From W0P28-013 sp051870755 (GTDB lineage Bacteria; Bacteroidota; Bacteroidia; Bacteroidales; Paludibacteraceae): a stretch of 48,764 nt of DNA. Shown piece by piece: positions 7,812 to 15,196 of this stretch. The DNA is taken from contig JBJECE010000023.1 in assembly GCA_051870755.1 (NCBI GenBank), forward strand, positions 1 through 48,764, read 5' to 3'. Made by a program: the position numbers and the translations under genes. Positions within the stretch are counted from its first letter, which is position 1, and the number at the start of each line of letters is the position of its first letter. The notes under the pieces are model-generated. The model saw only the letters and a program-made list of their open reading frames with translations. It was not told where the DNA came from and searched no databases.

Positions 7812-7827
7812 GCTTGATGCAAAAAAA

Positions 7828-8254
7828 GAGTCCCACCTTTTTTTAAGTGAAACTCTCTCTTGTGATCCGCCTTGGGCTCGAACCGTGAACAAACGGAGTT
7901 TGTTCTTATAGACAAGTGTTTTTGGTTCTGGGTTCGAGTGTTGTTCTTAAAACAGCAAGAGTTCCACTTTTTTTAGTGAAACTCTCTCTTGTGATCCGCC
8001 TGGGGCTCGAATCGTGAACAAACGGAGTTTGTTCTTATAAACAAGTGTTTTTGGTTCTGGGTTCGAGTGTTGTTCTTAAAAACAGCAAGAGTCCCACCTT
8101 TTTTTTAGTGAAACTCTTTTTCTTGTGATCCGCCTGGGGCTCGAACCGTGAACAAACGGAGTTTGTTCTTATAGACAAGTGGTTTTGGTTCTGGGTTCGA
8201 GTGTTGTTCTTAAAACAGCAAGAGTCCCACTTTTTTTAGTGAAACTCTTTCTTG
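7828..8254 (-). repeat. Tandem array of three ~131-bp units carrying tRNA-Lys 3'-end sequence
   Basis: Units run 7828-7958, 7959-8088 and 8089-8221, followed by a partial unit that runs into the intact tRNA at 8255. They are nearly identical, with small length changes in T runs. In tRNA orientation each holds: a T-rich spacer, CTCGAACC (CTCGAACCC at its start), a hairpin GAACAAAC-TCC-GTTTGTTC, then GGTTCGAGCCCCAGGCGGATCA, which I describe as the T-loop, T-stem 3' strand and acceptor 3' strand of the neighbouring tRNA-Lys, and lastly a hairpin GAGTTTCAC/GTGGGACTC around an A-rich loop. CTCGAACC and GGTTCGAG are an 8-bp inverted repeat enclosing the inner hairpin (7877-7884 with 7931-7938 in unit 1). 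There are no spacers, so it is not a CRISPR array. Confidence 0.93.
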
Positions 8255-8327
8255 TGATCCGCCTGGGGCTCGAACCCAGGACCCCAACATTAAAAGTGTT
8301 GTGCTCTACCTGCTGAGCTAGCGAATC
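8255..8327 (-). tRNA. tRNA-Lys, anticodon TTT (second copy in transcription order)
   Basis: A complete 73-nt cloverleaf is readable. The acceptor stem is GATTCGC/GCGGATC with discriminator A, the D arm is GCTC...GAGC, the anticodon arm is CAACA-CTTTTAA-TGTTG with anticodon TTT, the variable loop has 5 nt, and the T arm is CTGGG-TTCGAGC-CCCAG. CCA is not encoded, so it must be added by the cca product at 15.2 kb. It is the same sequence as the copy at 8344 and directly precedes the tRNA-derived repeats. Confidence 0.98.
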
Positions 8328-8343
8328 GGGTTATTGTGTTTTG

Positions 8344-8416
8344 TGATCCGCCTGGGGCTCGAACCCAGGACCCCAACATTAAAAGTGTTGTGCTCTACCT
8401 GCTGAGCTAGCGAATC
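8344..8416 (-). tRNA. tRNA-Lys, anticodon TTT (promoter-proximal copy)
   Basis: This is identical over 73 nt to the copy at 8255-8327, with 16 bases between them, so they are probably cut from one transcript. The cloverleaf is complete, the anticodon is TTT and CCA is not encoded. Confidence 0.98.
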
Positions 8417-8441
8417 ATTTTTTGCTCTCGAAAAAGCGGTG

Positions 8442-8473
8442 CAAAAGTACTACAAAATTTTCATTATACCAAA
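8442..8473 (-). promoter_or_regulatory. Promoter of the tRNA-Lys pair
   Basis: On the minus strand TTTG (8473-8470) is followed after 20 bases by TACTTTTG (8449-8442), an exact match to the Bacteroidota pattern. The -7 box ends 25 bases before the first tRNA base. No strong T-tract terminator separates the tRNAs from the repeat array, so the array may be co-transcribed. Confidence 0.8.
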
Positions 8474-8538
8474 TTTTGCGGCAAAAACTTGACAATAAAT
8501 GCTTAATTTATTGAAAATGAGCGCTTTTTTTTGTTTGC

Positions 8539-9225
8539 TTAATCCTTGACACACAGCACTGCCGCACCAAAATCGGGCGCTGTGCCGCTGCCGAATAACT
8601 CGTTGGAATCGTACGAAAGGCGCATCATGTAGCCGCCGTTTCCGGTGGCCGGTGTCGAAGTCCACCAAAAACCGCGATAGCCGGCATCGTGAAATTCGCC
8701 GTGGTGGCTGCCGATGGAATCGAAGTAGTTCTCGCGGCAACCGGTGGGCAGCAGTCCCAAACCACTTTCGTTGGTTGCTTGCACGCCGAGCGAGTCGTTA
8801 GGGCAGGGCTCCCATCCGGCGATGGCTTTCAGGGCGATGCCGGCTTGCCCCCAGCCGCCGTAGGTGCGTGCCAAATTTTGCCAATCGCTTTGGGTAGCAA
8901 CATGCCAGCCTTTGGGCGCGAGTTTTCCCGATTTTACAGCCGCCCAATTGTACAATACATAAGTATTGTTGTGGGCGTCGTTGTTGTAGTGGCAATAGAC
9001 GGGCGTGGTGCCGGCCTGATTCCATGTGCGGTCTTCGGTGATGGGCGTGCCGTCGTTGTAAGTGGTGGTGCGCAGGGTGCCAAGCATCCACGTTTGTGCG
9101 CCGATTTGCAGTGTTTGGTACACGTTGCCATCGCCATCGATGGGAATGGAGTAGTCGGCCTCTTTTTCGCAGGCACAAAAGAGTGCTGCAACGAGTGTGG
9201 CCAAGAGGAAATACGTCTTTTTCAT
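8539..9225 (-). CDS. FISUMP-domain lipoprotein
   Basis: The 228-residue product starts at ATG 9225 (MKKTYFLLATLVAALFCACEKE): a signal peptide with a lipobox-like FCAC, so probably lipidated at Cys19 and sent to the periplasm or outer surface. The rest is one FISUMP (Fibrobacter succinogenes major paralogous) domain: GNVYQTLQIGAQTWM, then PKGWHVATQSDWQNL, GLLPTGCRE, GFWWTSTPA and a closing AVLCVKD. FISUMP domains are common in secreted Bacteroidota proteins and have a lectin-like fold; the ligand is unknown. It stands alone, with a -7 box TACCTTTG (9266-9259 on the minus strand) upstream but no clear -33 box. Confidence 0.88.
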   Translation of the reverse strand: MKKTYFLLATLVAALFCACEKEADYSIPIDGDGNVYQTLQIGAQTWMLGTLRTTTYNDGTPITEDRTWNQAGTTPVYCHYNNDAHNNTYVLYNWAAVKSGKLAPKGWHVATQSDWQNLARTYGGWGQAGIALKAIAGWEPCPNDSLGVQATNESGLGLLPTGCRENYFDSIGSHHGEFHDAGYRGFWWTSTPATGNGGYMMRLSYDSNELFGSGTAPDFGAAVLCVKD

Positions 9226-9396
9226 AACATCCGGTGTTGCTGTCTTGTTTCCAAAGTGCAAAGGTAGTGAAAAATTTGCAGATGTACGATTTTTTTTTGC
9301 CGATTTTTGTCGGGTGTGTGATGCTTGTTCCTCCAAAAAGCACTTCGAACGACAAGGCAAAGCCCGTCGATCGAAGTTTAATCTGCTGATTGATTG

Positions 9397-10230
9397 CTAT
9401 TTGTATAGCGTTTCGCTCAATTCTTTCAGCCCGGTTTCTCCGGCCAAATTCGGCCAAGCTTGCCGCATTGCGTTTTCAAAATCCGGAGCAGTGCGGTTTG
9501 CGTTGAGTACCTCTTTCATCTTTTTCAGATAGGCGATTTTGAATTCGACGGTTTCGCGTGTTGCGGCGCCGCCGTGGCCGCCGATGAATAATTCGGCTCC
9601 TGATGCGAGCGATTTTTCGGCTTCGGCCAGTTCGGCATCGATGGCAACGGCTGACGAAATTTGCAAGTGACTGATGTGCGCTTTGGCCGGTGTCCAATGC
9701 GTGTAATAGACTTTACCGCCGATCAGAATACTTGCGCCGGGGAAATCGGACGAGGCGCCGCGGCGGAAATCAAACGTAATGTCGGCCCACGTGAAAATGG
9801 TGTTGAATGCTACTTCTTCAATTTTTCCCGTCGGCATTTCTGTCAAAGCATCACCGAATATTTGCGCAAAGTGTGCCATCATGCCGCCGTACACCGCACC
9901 TTGTGTAAAAGCGGGCATACCTTTTGCCATGACTATGTCGTGGTGGCCTGTGCCGCCGACATGGTAATTGGTAATGCGTTTTTCGACCGGTTTGTCGAGG
10001 GCAGTGAGATAAGCATCAAATTCGGCTACATTGGCCTTGAATAATGGTTGTTCCATTGTTACAAGCGCTTTGCCGCCTTCGACAATGTAACTTGCATCGC
10101 CCAATGCGTCGTTGGTGTAATACACATGCAGTTTGAATGTACCGAAGTCGTACACTTCGAAGTGTCCTGTGGTTTGTGCCATAGTTGTAATGGTTAAAAA
10201 GTTGAACAAAATAAAGAATACCTTTTTCAT
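9397..10230 (-). CDS. Secreted protein with degenerate metallo-beta-lactamase-like fold
   Basis: The start at ATG 10230 gives 277 residues with signal peptide MKKVFFILFNFLTITTMAQ. The body follows a metallo-beta-lactamase-fold order: an early strand pair ending DASYIVEGGKALVTMEQP, a motif-1 equivalent ITNYHVGGTGHHDIV, a middle SILIGGKVYYTH, and GGHGGAATRETVEFKIAYLKKM where the 'GHG' motif and final helix lie. The canonical HxHxDH metal motif is not intact: histidines are shifted to NYHVGGTGHHD, and the bridging aspartate is not evident. It may be an inactive or altered-metal member. It is transcribed divergently from an HxlR regulator, a common pairing for redox- or electrophile-responsive genes. 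Confidence 0.65.
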   Translation of the reverse strand: MKKVFFILFNFLTITTMAQTTGHFEVYDFGTFKLHVYYTNDALGDASYIVEGGKALVTMEQPLFKANVAEFDAYLTALDKPVEKRITNYHVGGTGHHDIVMAKGMPAFTQGAVYGGMMAHFAQIFGDALTEMPTGKIEEVAFNTIFTWADITFDFRRGASSDFPGASILIGGKVYYTHWTPAKAHISHLQISSAVAIDAELAEAEKSLASGAELFIGGHGGAATRETVEFKIAYLKKMKEVLNANRTAPDFENAMRQAWPNLAGETGLKELSETLYK

Positions 10231-10278
10231 AAGTGTGTGTAGATGATGAAACAATGTTTTTTTTTGCTTTTCGCATGG

Positions 10279-10310
10279 CAAAATTACTGCACGAAAACAA
10301 CGTGTGCAAG
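10279..10310 (-). promoter_or_regulatory. Probable promoter of the MBL-like gene
   Basis: The minus strand has TAATTTTG (10286-10279), an exact -7 box 49 bases before the ATG. The -33 region (about 10307-10310) reads CTTG, one mismatch to TTTG. Confidence 0.5.
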
Positions 10311-10332
10311 AAGGTACTTTTTGGTGATATAG

Positions 10333-10346
10333 TTACCAAAAGGTAA
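10333..10346. promoter_or_regulatory. Candidate HxlR operator: TTACC-AAAA-GGTAA palindrome
   Basis: A perfect 5-bp inverted repeat with an AAAA centre lies in the 234-bp divergent region between the MBL-like gene and hxlR. Related half-sites (GTAAC, GTTAC) recur inside the hxlR promoter at 10401-10433. HxlR dimers bind such short inverted repeats; assignment here is by position. Confidence 0.4.
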
Positions 10347-10406
10347 GAATTGCGCCGTGGCGGTTGATGCTGTCATGCAGATTTAACGTTTTTTATTATA
10401 GTAACT

Positions 10407-10438
10407 TTTGTATATTAAATAACTTTTGGTTACTTTTG
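10407..10438 (+). promoter_or_regulatory. Promoter of the hxlR-family gene
   Basis: TTTG (10407-10410), a 20-base spacer and TACTTTTG (10431-10438) match the Bacteroidota promoter exactly, 26 bases before the ATG. The motif TAACTTTTG or TTACTTTTG is repeated three times across 10402-10438, and GTAAC/GTTAC form an inverted pair around the spacer, so autoregulation is plausible. Confidence 0.75.
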
Positions 10439-10464
10439 CGGTGAATTCGTTATTTATGTAGTTT

Positions 10465-10830
10465 ATGGAAACATTGTTAGCAGTCGAAAACGACAAGTTG
10501 CTTCAATATTTGTCGTGCCCTATTCGTCAGGTTATCAGTAAATTCGGCGATAAATGGTCGATACTTGTGCTGTGCATCATCAACGGGAACGAGTGTGGCG
10601 TGATGCGGTTCAACGAACTGCGCCGCCAAATGCCCGATTGTTCACAAAAAATGTTGTCGGCCACGCTCAAAAATTTGGAGCGTTGTCATTTGGTTCATCG
10701 CGAGGTGTATGCGCAGGTGCCGCCGCGCGTGGAGTATTCGCTGACGGCGACCGGTCGCTCGCTGATGCCGGCGCTGCAACAGTTGATTGCGTGGGCGCAA
10801 ACACATTTCGATGATGTAACAGCCCGCTAA
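10465..10830 (+). CDS. HxlR-family winged-helix transcriptional regulator
   Basis: The 121-residue protein has the family layout: CPIRQVISKFGDKWSILVLC near the N-terminus (with the single conserved Cys18 used for redox or electrophile sensing in several HxlR proteins), RFNELRRQMPDCSQKMLSATLKNLE as recognition helix region, then VHREVYAQVPPRVEYSLTATG as the wing, and a C-terminal dimerisation helix. It probably controls the divergent secreted MBL-like gene and itself, because the intergenic region holds matching inverted repeats. The inducing signal is unknown. Confidence 0.93.
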   Translation: METLLAVENDKLLQYLSCPIRQVISKFGDKWSILVLCIINGNECGVMRFNELRRQMPDCSQKMLSATLKNLERCHLVHREVYAQVPPRVEYSLTATGRSLMPALQQLIAWAQTHFDDVTAR

Positions 10831-10954
10831 ACGGCAGAACTTACAGCGCTTGTTGGTGTCAGCAGCGGTTTTTGTCGAAACGTGTGTGCTGATTGCCGTT
10901 TTTTTTGTAACTTTGCAACCCTATATACTAACCACCCGACTCAAATTTTGAATT

Positions 10955-12622
10955 ATGGATGACAACAAAGTGATTTTTTCGATGGTGAAGGTCAGCAAGA
11001 CGATTCCACCACAACGTAAAATTCTGAAAGACATTTATTTATCGTTTTTCTATGGTGCCAAAATCGGTATCATCGGTTTGAATGGCGCCGGAAAATCGAC
11101 CCTGATGAAAATAATCGCCGGCATCGATAAGGCGTACGAGGGCGAAGTGGTATTTTCGCCCGGCTACACGGTAGGCTATTTGGAGCAAGACCCCAAATTC
11201 GACGAGGATAAAACGGTGAAAGAGATTGTGCAAGAGGGCGTTCAGCCGATAGTCGATTTGTTGAATGAATTTGAGCAAATAAACGCTGCATTTGCCGAAC
11301 CCGATGCCGATTTCGATAAATTGTTGGCGCGTCAGGCCGAAGTGCAGGAGTTGCTCGACCAACACGATGCTTGGAATCTGGATAGTAAGTTGGAACGTGC
11401 GATGGATGCGCTGCGTTGTCCCGACGAGGCTGCCGTGATGCGCAATCTGTCGGGTGGCGAACGGCGTCGCGTGGCTTTGTGCCGACTGCTGCTGCAAGAG
11501 CCCGATGTGTTGTTGCTCGACGAACCGACCAACCACCTTGATGCCGAGAGCATCGATTGGCTCGAACAACATTTGCAGCAATACAAAGGCACGGTCATCT
11601 GTGTAACGCACGACCGCTATTTTCTCGACCATGTGGCCGGCTGGATTCTCGAACTCGACCGTGGCGAAGGCATCCCGTGGAAAGGCAATTACAGCGGCTG
11701 GCTCGAACAGAAGACCAAACGCATGGAGATGGAAGAAAAACAGGCCAGCAAACGACGCAAAACCTTGGAACGCGAATTGGAATGGGTGCGTATGGCGCCA
11801 TCGGCACGTCATGCCAAAGGCAAGGCGCGTCTGAATGCCTACGATGCGTTGCTCAATGCCGACCAAAAGGAACGCGAAGAAAAATTGGAAATCTTTATCC
11901 CTAACGGACCGCGTTTGGGCAATAAGGTGATAAATGCCGTCGATGTGTCGAAAGCGTTTGGCGACAAATTGCTGTTCGAACACCTGAATTTTACGCTGCC
12001 ACCCAATGGCATCGTGGGCGTGATTGGCCCGAATGGCGCCGGCAAAACGACGCTGTTTCGCATGATAATGGGGACGGAAACCGTGGACAGTGGCACGTTC
12101 GAGGTGGGCGAAACGGTCAAAATCGGCTATGTCGATCAGATGCACAAATCCATCGACCCGCAAAAATCAATTTATCAGGTGGTGAGCGGTGGCACCGAAT
12201 TTATTCGGGTGGCCGGGCGCGAGGTCAATGCGCGTGCCTATTTGAGCCGCTTCAACTTCACGGGAGCCGACCAGGAAAAATTGTGCGGCGTATTGTCGGG
12301 CGGCGAACGCAACCGTTTGCATTTGGCACTGACACTGAAGTCGGAAGCCAACGTGTTGTTGCTCGACGAGCCGACCAACGACATCGATGTGAACACGTTG
12401 CGTGCCTTGGAGGAGGGTTTGAACAACTTTGCCGGTTGTGCCGTGGTCATCAGCCACGACCGCTGGTTCCTCGACCGCATTTGTACGCATATTTTGGCGT
12501 TTGAAGGCGATTCACAGGTATTTTTCTTCGAGGGCTCGTACAGCGAATACGAAGAAAACAAACGTCGGCGTTTGGGCGACGAAGAGCCGCGACGCATTCG
12601 TTACCGTAAACTGATGGAATAA
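10955..12622 (+). CDS. ettA: ABC-F ATPase, energy-dependent translational throttle protein EttA
   Basis: EttA binds the ribosomal E site and gates entry into elongation according to the ATP/ADP state. The 555-residue protein has two ABC domains without membrane segments: Walker A GLNGAGKST at 41-49, signature NLSGGERRR, Walker B LLLDEPTNHLD, then the second Walker A GPNGAGKTT from 358, signature LSGGERNR and LLLDEPTNDID. An arm-domain insertion lies around 95-140 and a charged linker (KRMEMEEKQASKRRK) joins the halves. The end, RIRYRKLME, matches EttA rather than other ABC-F branches. A -7 box TAACTTTG lies at 10908-10915; no matching -33 box is seen. Confidence 0.95.
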   Translation: MDDNKVIFSMVKVSKTIPPQRKILKDIYLSFFYGAKIGIIGLNGAGKSTLMKIIAGIDKAYEGEVVFSPGYTVGYLEQDPKFDEDKTVKEIVQEGVQPIVDLLNEFEQINAAFAEPDADFDKLLARQAEVQELLDQHDAWNLDSKLERAMDALRCPDEAAVMRNLSGGERRRVALCRLLLQEPDVLLLDEPTNHLDAESIDWLEQHLQQYKGTVICVTHDRYFLDHVAGWILELDRGEGIPWKGNYSGWLEQKTKRMEMEEKQASKRRKTLERELEWVRMAPSARHAKGKARLNAYDALLNADQKEREEKLEIFIPNGPRLGNKVINAVDVSKAFGDKLLFEHLNFTLPPNGIVGVIGPNGAGKTTLFRMIMGTETVDSGTFEVGETVKIGYVDQMHKSIDPQKSIYQVVSGGTEFIRVAGREVNARAYLSRFNFTGADQEKLCGVLSGGERNRLHLALTLKSEANVLLLDEPTNDIDVNTLRALEEGLNNFAGCAVVISHDRWFLDRICTHILAFEGDSQVFFFEGSYSEYEENKRRRLGDEEPRRIRYRKLME

Positions 12623-12643
12623 GTACATTTTTACAAATACATC

Positions 12644-14365
12644 ATGCAAGTTACAGAACAGAAAGATGTTGTGATTCGCTTTTGTGGCGATTCGGGCGAT
12701 GGCATGCAGTTGGTCGGGACAATGTTTTCGAATATCATGTCGAGCATTGGTTATCAGGTGTTTACCTATCCGAGTTATCCGGCCGATATGCGTGCGCCCA
12801 AAGATTCGTTGTCGGGCGTTAGTTCGTTTCAGGTGCATTTCGGCACACAGGTGAGCGAACCGGGCGATGCCGTCGATGTGCTGGTGTGCCTGAATCCGGC
12901 TTCGTACAAAACAAACTATCGCAGTGTGCGTGCCGGCGGCATTGTCATTTACGATGAATCCGTATTCGATGAACGTCGCTTGGCGAATGCGCAACTGAAT
13001 GTGTTACAACCATTTGAGGCGTTGCCGCCGCAGAGCGCGGTGTGGCCTTTGCCGGTGTCGGCTCAATGTGCCGTGCTGGAGGCTGCCAAGTCGCGTAATG
13101 TCTATCTTTTGGGCTGCTTGTGCTACTATTTGGATGTCGATGAAACGTTGGTGCAGCACGAACTTGAACGGAAATTCGGCAACAAACCGGCGGTGCTCGC
13201 GGCCAATACGTCGGTGTTGCAGGCGGCATACAATTTTTGCACCAATCTGCAAATCGACAAAAGGCCGATAATTCATGACGCAGCCGGCGTTGGTGGCGCT
13301 CCGGCGGCTACACTGACGTTGTTGTCGGGCTGTCAGGCGGCTTGTCGTGGATTGATGAAAGCGGCGGATGCCGTTGCGCGCAAATTGTTTTTGGGTTCGT
13401 ATCCCATTACACCGGCCACCGACATTCTGATAGAACTCGAAAAACAGCGCAAAAATGGCGTTATTGCCGTGCAGGCCGAGGACGAGATTGCCGGTTGTTC
13501 GATGGCAGTCGGTGCCTCGTTTGGCGGGTTGATTGGCGTTACATCGACCAGCGGTCCCGGGATGTGTCTCAAAAGCGAAGCCATCAATCTGGCCGTGATG
13601 GCCGAGTTGCCGTTGGTCATTATCGATGTGATGCGCGGCGGCCCATCAACAGGTTTGCCGACCAAAACCGAGCAGAGCGATTTGAACATCGCATTGTATG
13701 GGCGCAGCGGCGATAGTCCGTTGCCTGTATTGGCCGCTACGTCGCCGGCTGATTGCTATGTCAAAGCGTACGAAGCGGTTAAAATCGCCGTCGAACACAT
13801 GACACCTGTTGTCTTACTGATGGATGCGTATATCGGTAATGGATTGGAAATGACCGATTTACAACAACCGATGCCGACCATAACTGTCAATCCGGCGTGG
13901 ACTGCACCAGGCGATGCCGACACCAAAGTGCTTGGTGGCAGCGAAGTCGATAAAATGACGCTGACCATCACGGCCGATGCGCAAAATCATATCAAAAATG
14001 CCGCAGCGCGCGCCGAAAAAATTGCACACATACACGTTCCTGCGATGCACATCGATGGCGCCGGCGATACGGTGTTGTGCGGTTGGGGCTCGACCAAAGG
14101 CAAAATAGACAAAATAGCCACTCTGTTGCGCCATGCCGGCATCGATGTGGCGACCGTTCATTTCGACCATTTATGCCCGTTGCCGCAAAATATCGAAGAA
14201 CTCAATCGACGCAAACGCATCATTGTTATCGAACAGAGCATGCACCAATTCGCCGACGTGTTGCGTTGCTCGGGAGTCGGGCAGATAACGCCTTATGACG
14301 TGCTCAACTGCGAACCGCTCAATGCCGAACAGATAGCCAATCACTTAAAAGACCAACTCAAATGA
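12644..14365 (+). CDS. korA: 2-oxoacid:ferredoxin oxidoreductase, alpha subunit (gamma-alpha fusion)
   Basis: With the beta subunit this enzyme oxidatively decarboxylates a 2-oxoacid (2-oxoglutarate in the KorAB group) to its acyl-CoA while reducing ferredoxin; it can also run in reverse. The 573-residue protein begins with the gamma domain (VIRFCGDSGDGMQLVGTMFS, about residues 8-190) fused to the pyrimidine-binding alpha domain (FLGSYPITPATDILIELEK, then TSTSGPGMCLKSEAINLA). GGPSTGLPTKTEQSDL is typical of the KorA branch. The stop overlaps the korB start (ATGA). Substrate assignment to 2-oxoglutarate is from family similarity, not from a residue I can prove. Confidence 0.9.
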   Translation: MQVTEQKDVVIRFCGDSGDGMQLVGTMFSNIMSSIGYQVFTYPSYPADMRAPKDSLSGVSSFQVHFGTQVSEPGDAVDVLVCLNPASYKTNYRSVRAGGIVIYDESVFDERRLANAQLNVLQPFEALPPQSAVWPLPVSAQCAVLEAAKSRNVYLLGCLCYYLDVDETLVQHELERKFGNKPAVLAANTSVLQAAYNFCTNLQIDKRPIIHDAAGVGGAPAATLTLLSGCQAACRGLMKAADAVARKLFLGSYPITPATDILIELEKQRKNGVIAVQAEDEIAGCSMAVGASFGGLIGVTSTSGPGMCLKSEAINLAVMAELPLVIIDVMRGGPSTGLPTKTEQSDLNIALYGRSGDSPLPVLAATSPADCYVKAYEAVKIAVEHMTPVVLLMDAYIGNGLEMTDLQQPMPTITVNPAWTAPGDADTKVLGGSEVDKMTLTITADAQNHIKNAAARAEKIAHIHVPAMHIDGAGDTVLCGWGSTKGKIDKIATLLRHAGIDVATVHFDHLCPLPQNIEELNRRKRIIVIEQSMHQFADVLRCSGVGQITPYDVLNCEPLNAEQIANHLKDQLK

Positions 14366-15186
14366 AGAACGCGACAGATTTTGCAAGTAACAGACAAGTG
14401 AAATATTGCGCCGGTTGTGGCGATTATGCCATTTTGGCTGCCCTCAAAAAAACGTTTGCCGAACTCGATTTGGATCCCGCTCGTGTGGCGGTAGTGAGTG
14501 GCATCGGCTGCTCATCGCGCACACCGTATTACCTTTCAACTTGGGGATTCAATACAATCCACGGACGCGCCGGCGCAGTGGCGAGCGGACTGAAAATCGC
14601 GCGCCCCGACCTCAGCGTTTGGCAAATGACGGGCGACGGCGATTGCACGGCCATCGGCGGCAACCATTTTATACACGAGGTGCGGCGCAACGTCGATATC
14701 AACATCGTGCTGTTCAACAACCAGATTTACGGCCTTACCAAAGGACAATATTCGCCCACGACGCCGCAGGGACAAATTACAAAAACATCGCCGTATGGCA
14801 CCATCGAACGCCCGTTCAATGTGGGCGAGTTGGTGCTTGGCGCAAAAGGCACATTTTTTGCACGCACACTCGACAAAGAACTGAAACTGACACAAGAGTT
14901 GCTCAAAACTGCCTATTTACACAAAGGAACGGCGGTGCTCGAGTGTCTTACAAATTGTGTGGTGTGGAACGACGGCGCACATAAAAATCGCGAATATCTG
15001 ACCATACACGATGGCGACAGCATTACCATCGATGGCGAAAATATTATTTATGACAGCCACAATAAAATGCTGGCACAGAGAGCTTTAAGTTATTTCGATG
15101 GCAACGAACATCCAATGCTATTGGGTGTTATTTATCAAGAGCAACAGGCTACTTACGAAGAATCGCTCTACAAACAAATGCAATAA
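14362..15186 (+). CDS. korB: 2-oxoacid:ferredoxin oxidoreductase, beta subunit
   Basis: This subunit carries thiamine diphosphate and an iron-sulfur cluster. VKYCAGCGDYAILAAL holds the CxxC ligands, GIGCSSRTPYY follows, and the thiamine-diphosphate motif is MTGDGDCTAIGGNHFIHEVRRN. A further cysteine pair, ECLTNCVVWND, is near residue 195. At 274 residues it looks shorter at the C-terminus than the roughly 330-residue homologues I remember, but the end HPMLLGVIYQEQQATYEE is normal, so it is probably complete. Four-base overlap with korA implies translational coupling. Confidence 0.93.
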   Translation: MKNATDFASNRQVKYCAGCGDYAILAALKKTFAELDLDPARVAVVSGIGCSSRTPYYLSTWGFNTIHGRAGAVASGLKIARPDLSVWQMTGDGDCTAIGGNHFIHEVRRNVDINIVLFNNQIYGLTKGQYSPTTPQGQITKTSPYGTIERPFNVGELVLGAKGTFFARTLDKELKLTQELLKTAYLHKGTAVLECLTNCVVWNDGAHKNREYLTIHDGDSITIDGENIIYDSHNKMLAQRALSYFDGNEHPMLLGVIYQEQQATYEESLYKQMQ

Positions 15187-15196
15187 TATTTGGCAG

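Noticed and set aside
8222..8247. GAGTCCCAC/GTGAAACTC hairpin as a true terminator of the tRNA genes
   Set aside because: On the tRNA strand the loop is A-rich and no T tract follows the stem directly, so it does not meet the usual terminator pattern; it is kept as part of the repeat unit.
7828..8254. CRISPR-like array
   Set aside because: The repeats are contiguous ~131-bp units with no variable spacers, and there are no cas genes nearby. They are tRNA-derived tandem repeats.
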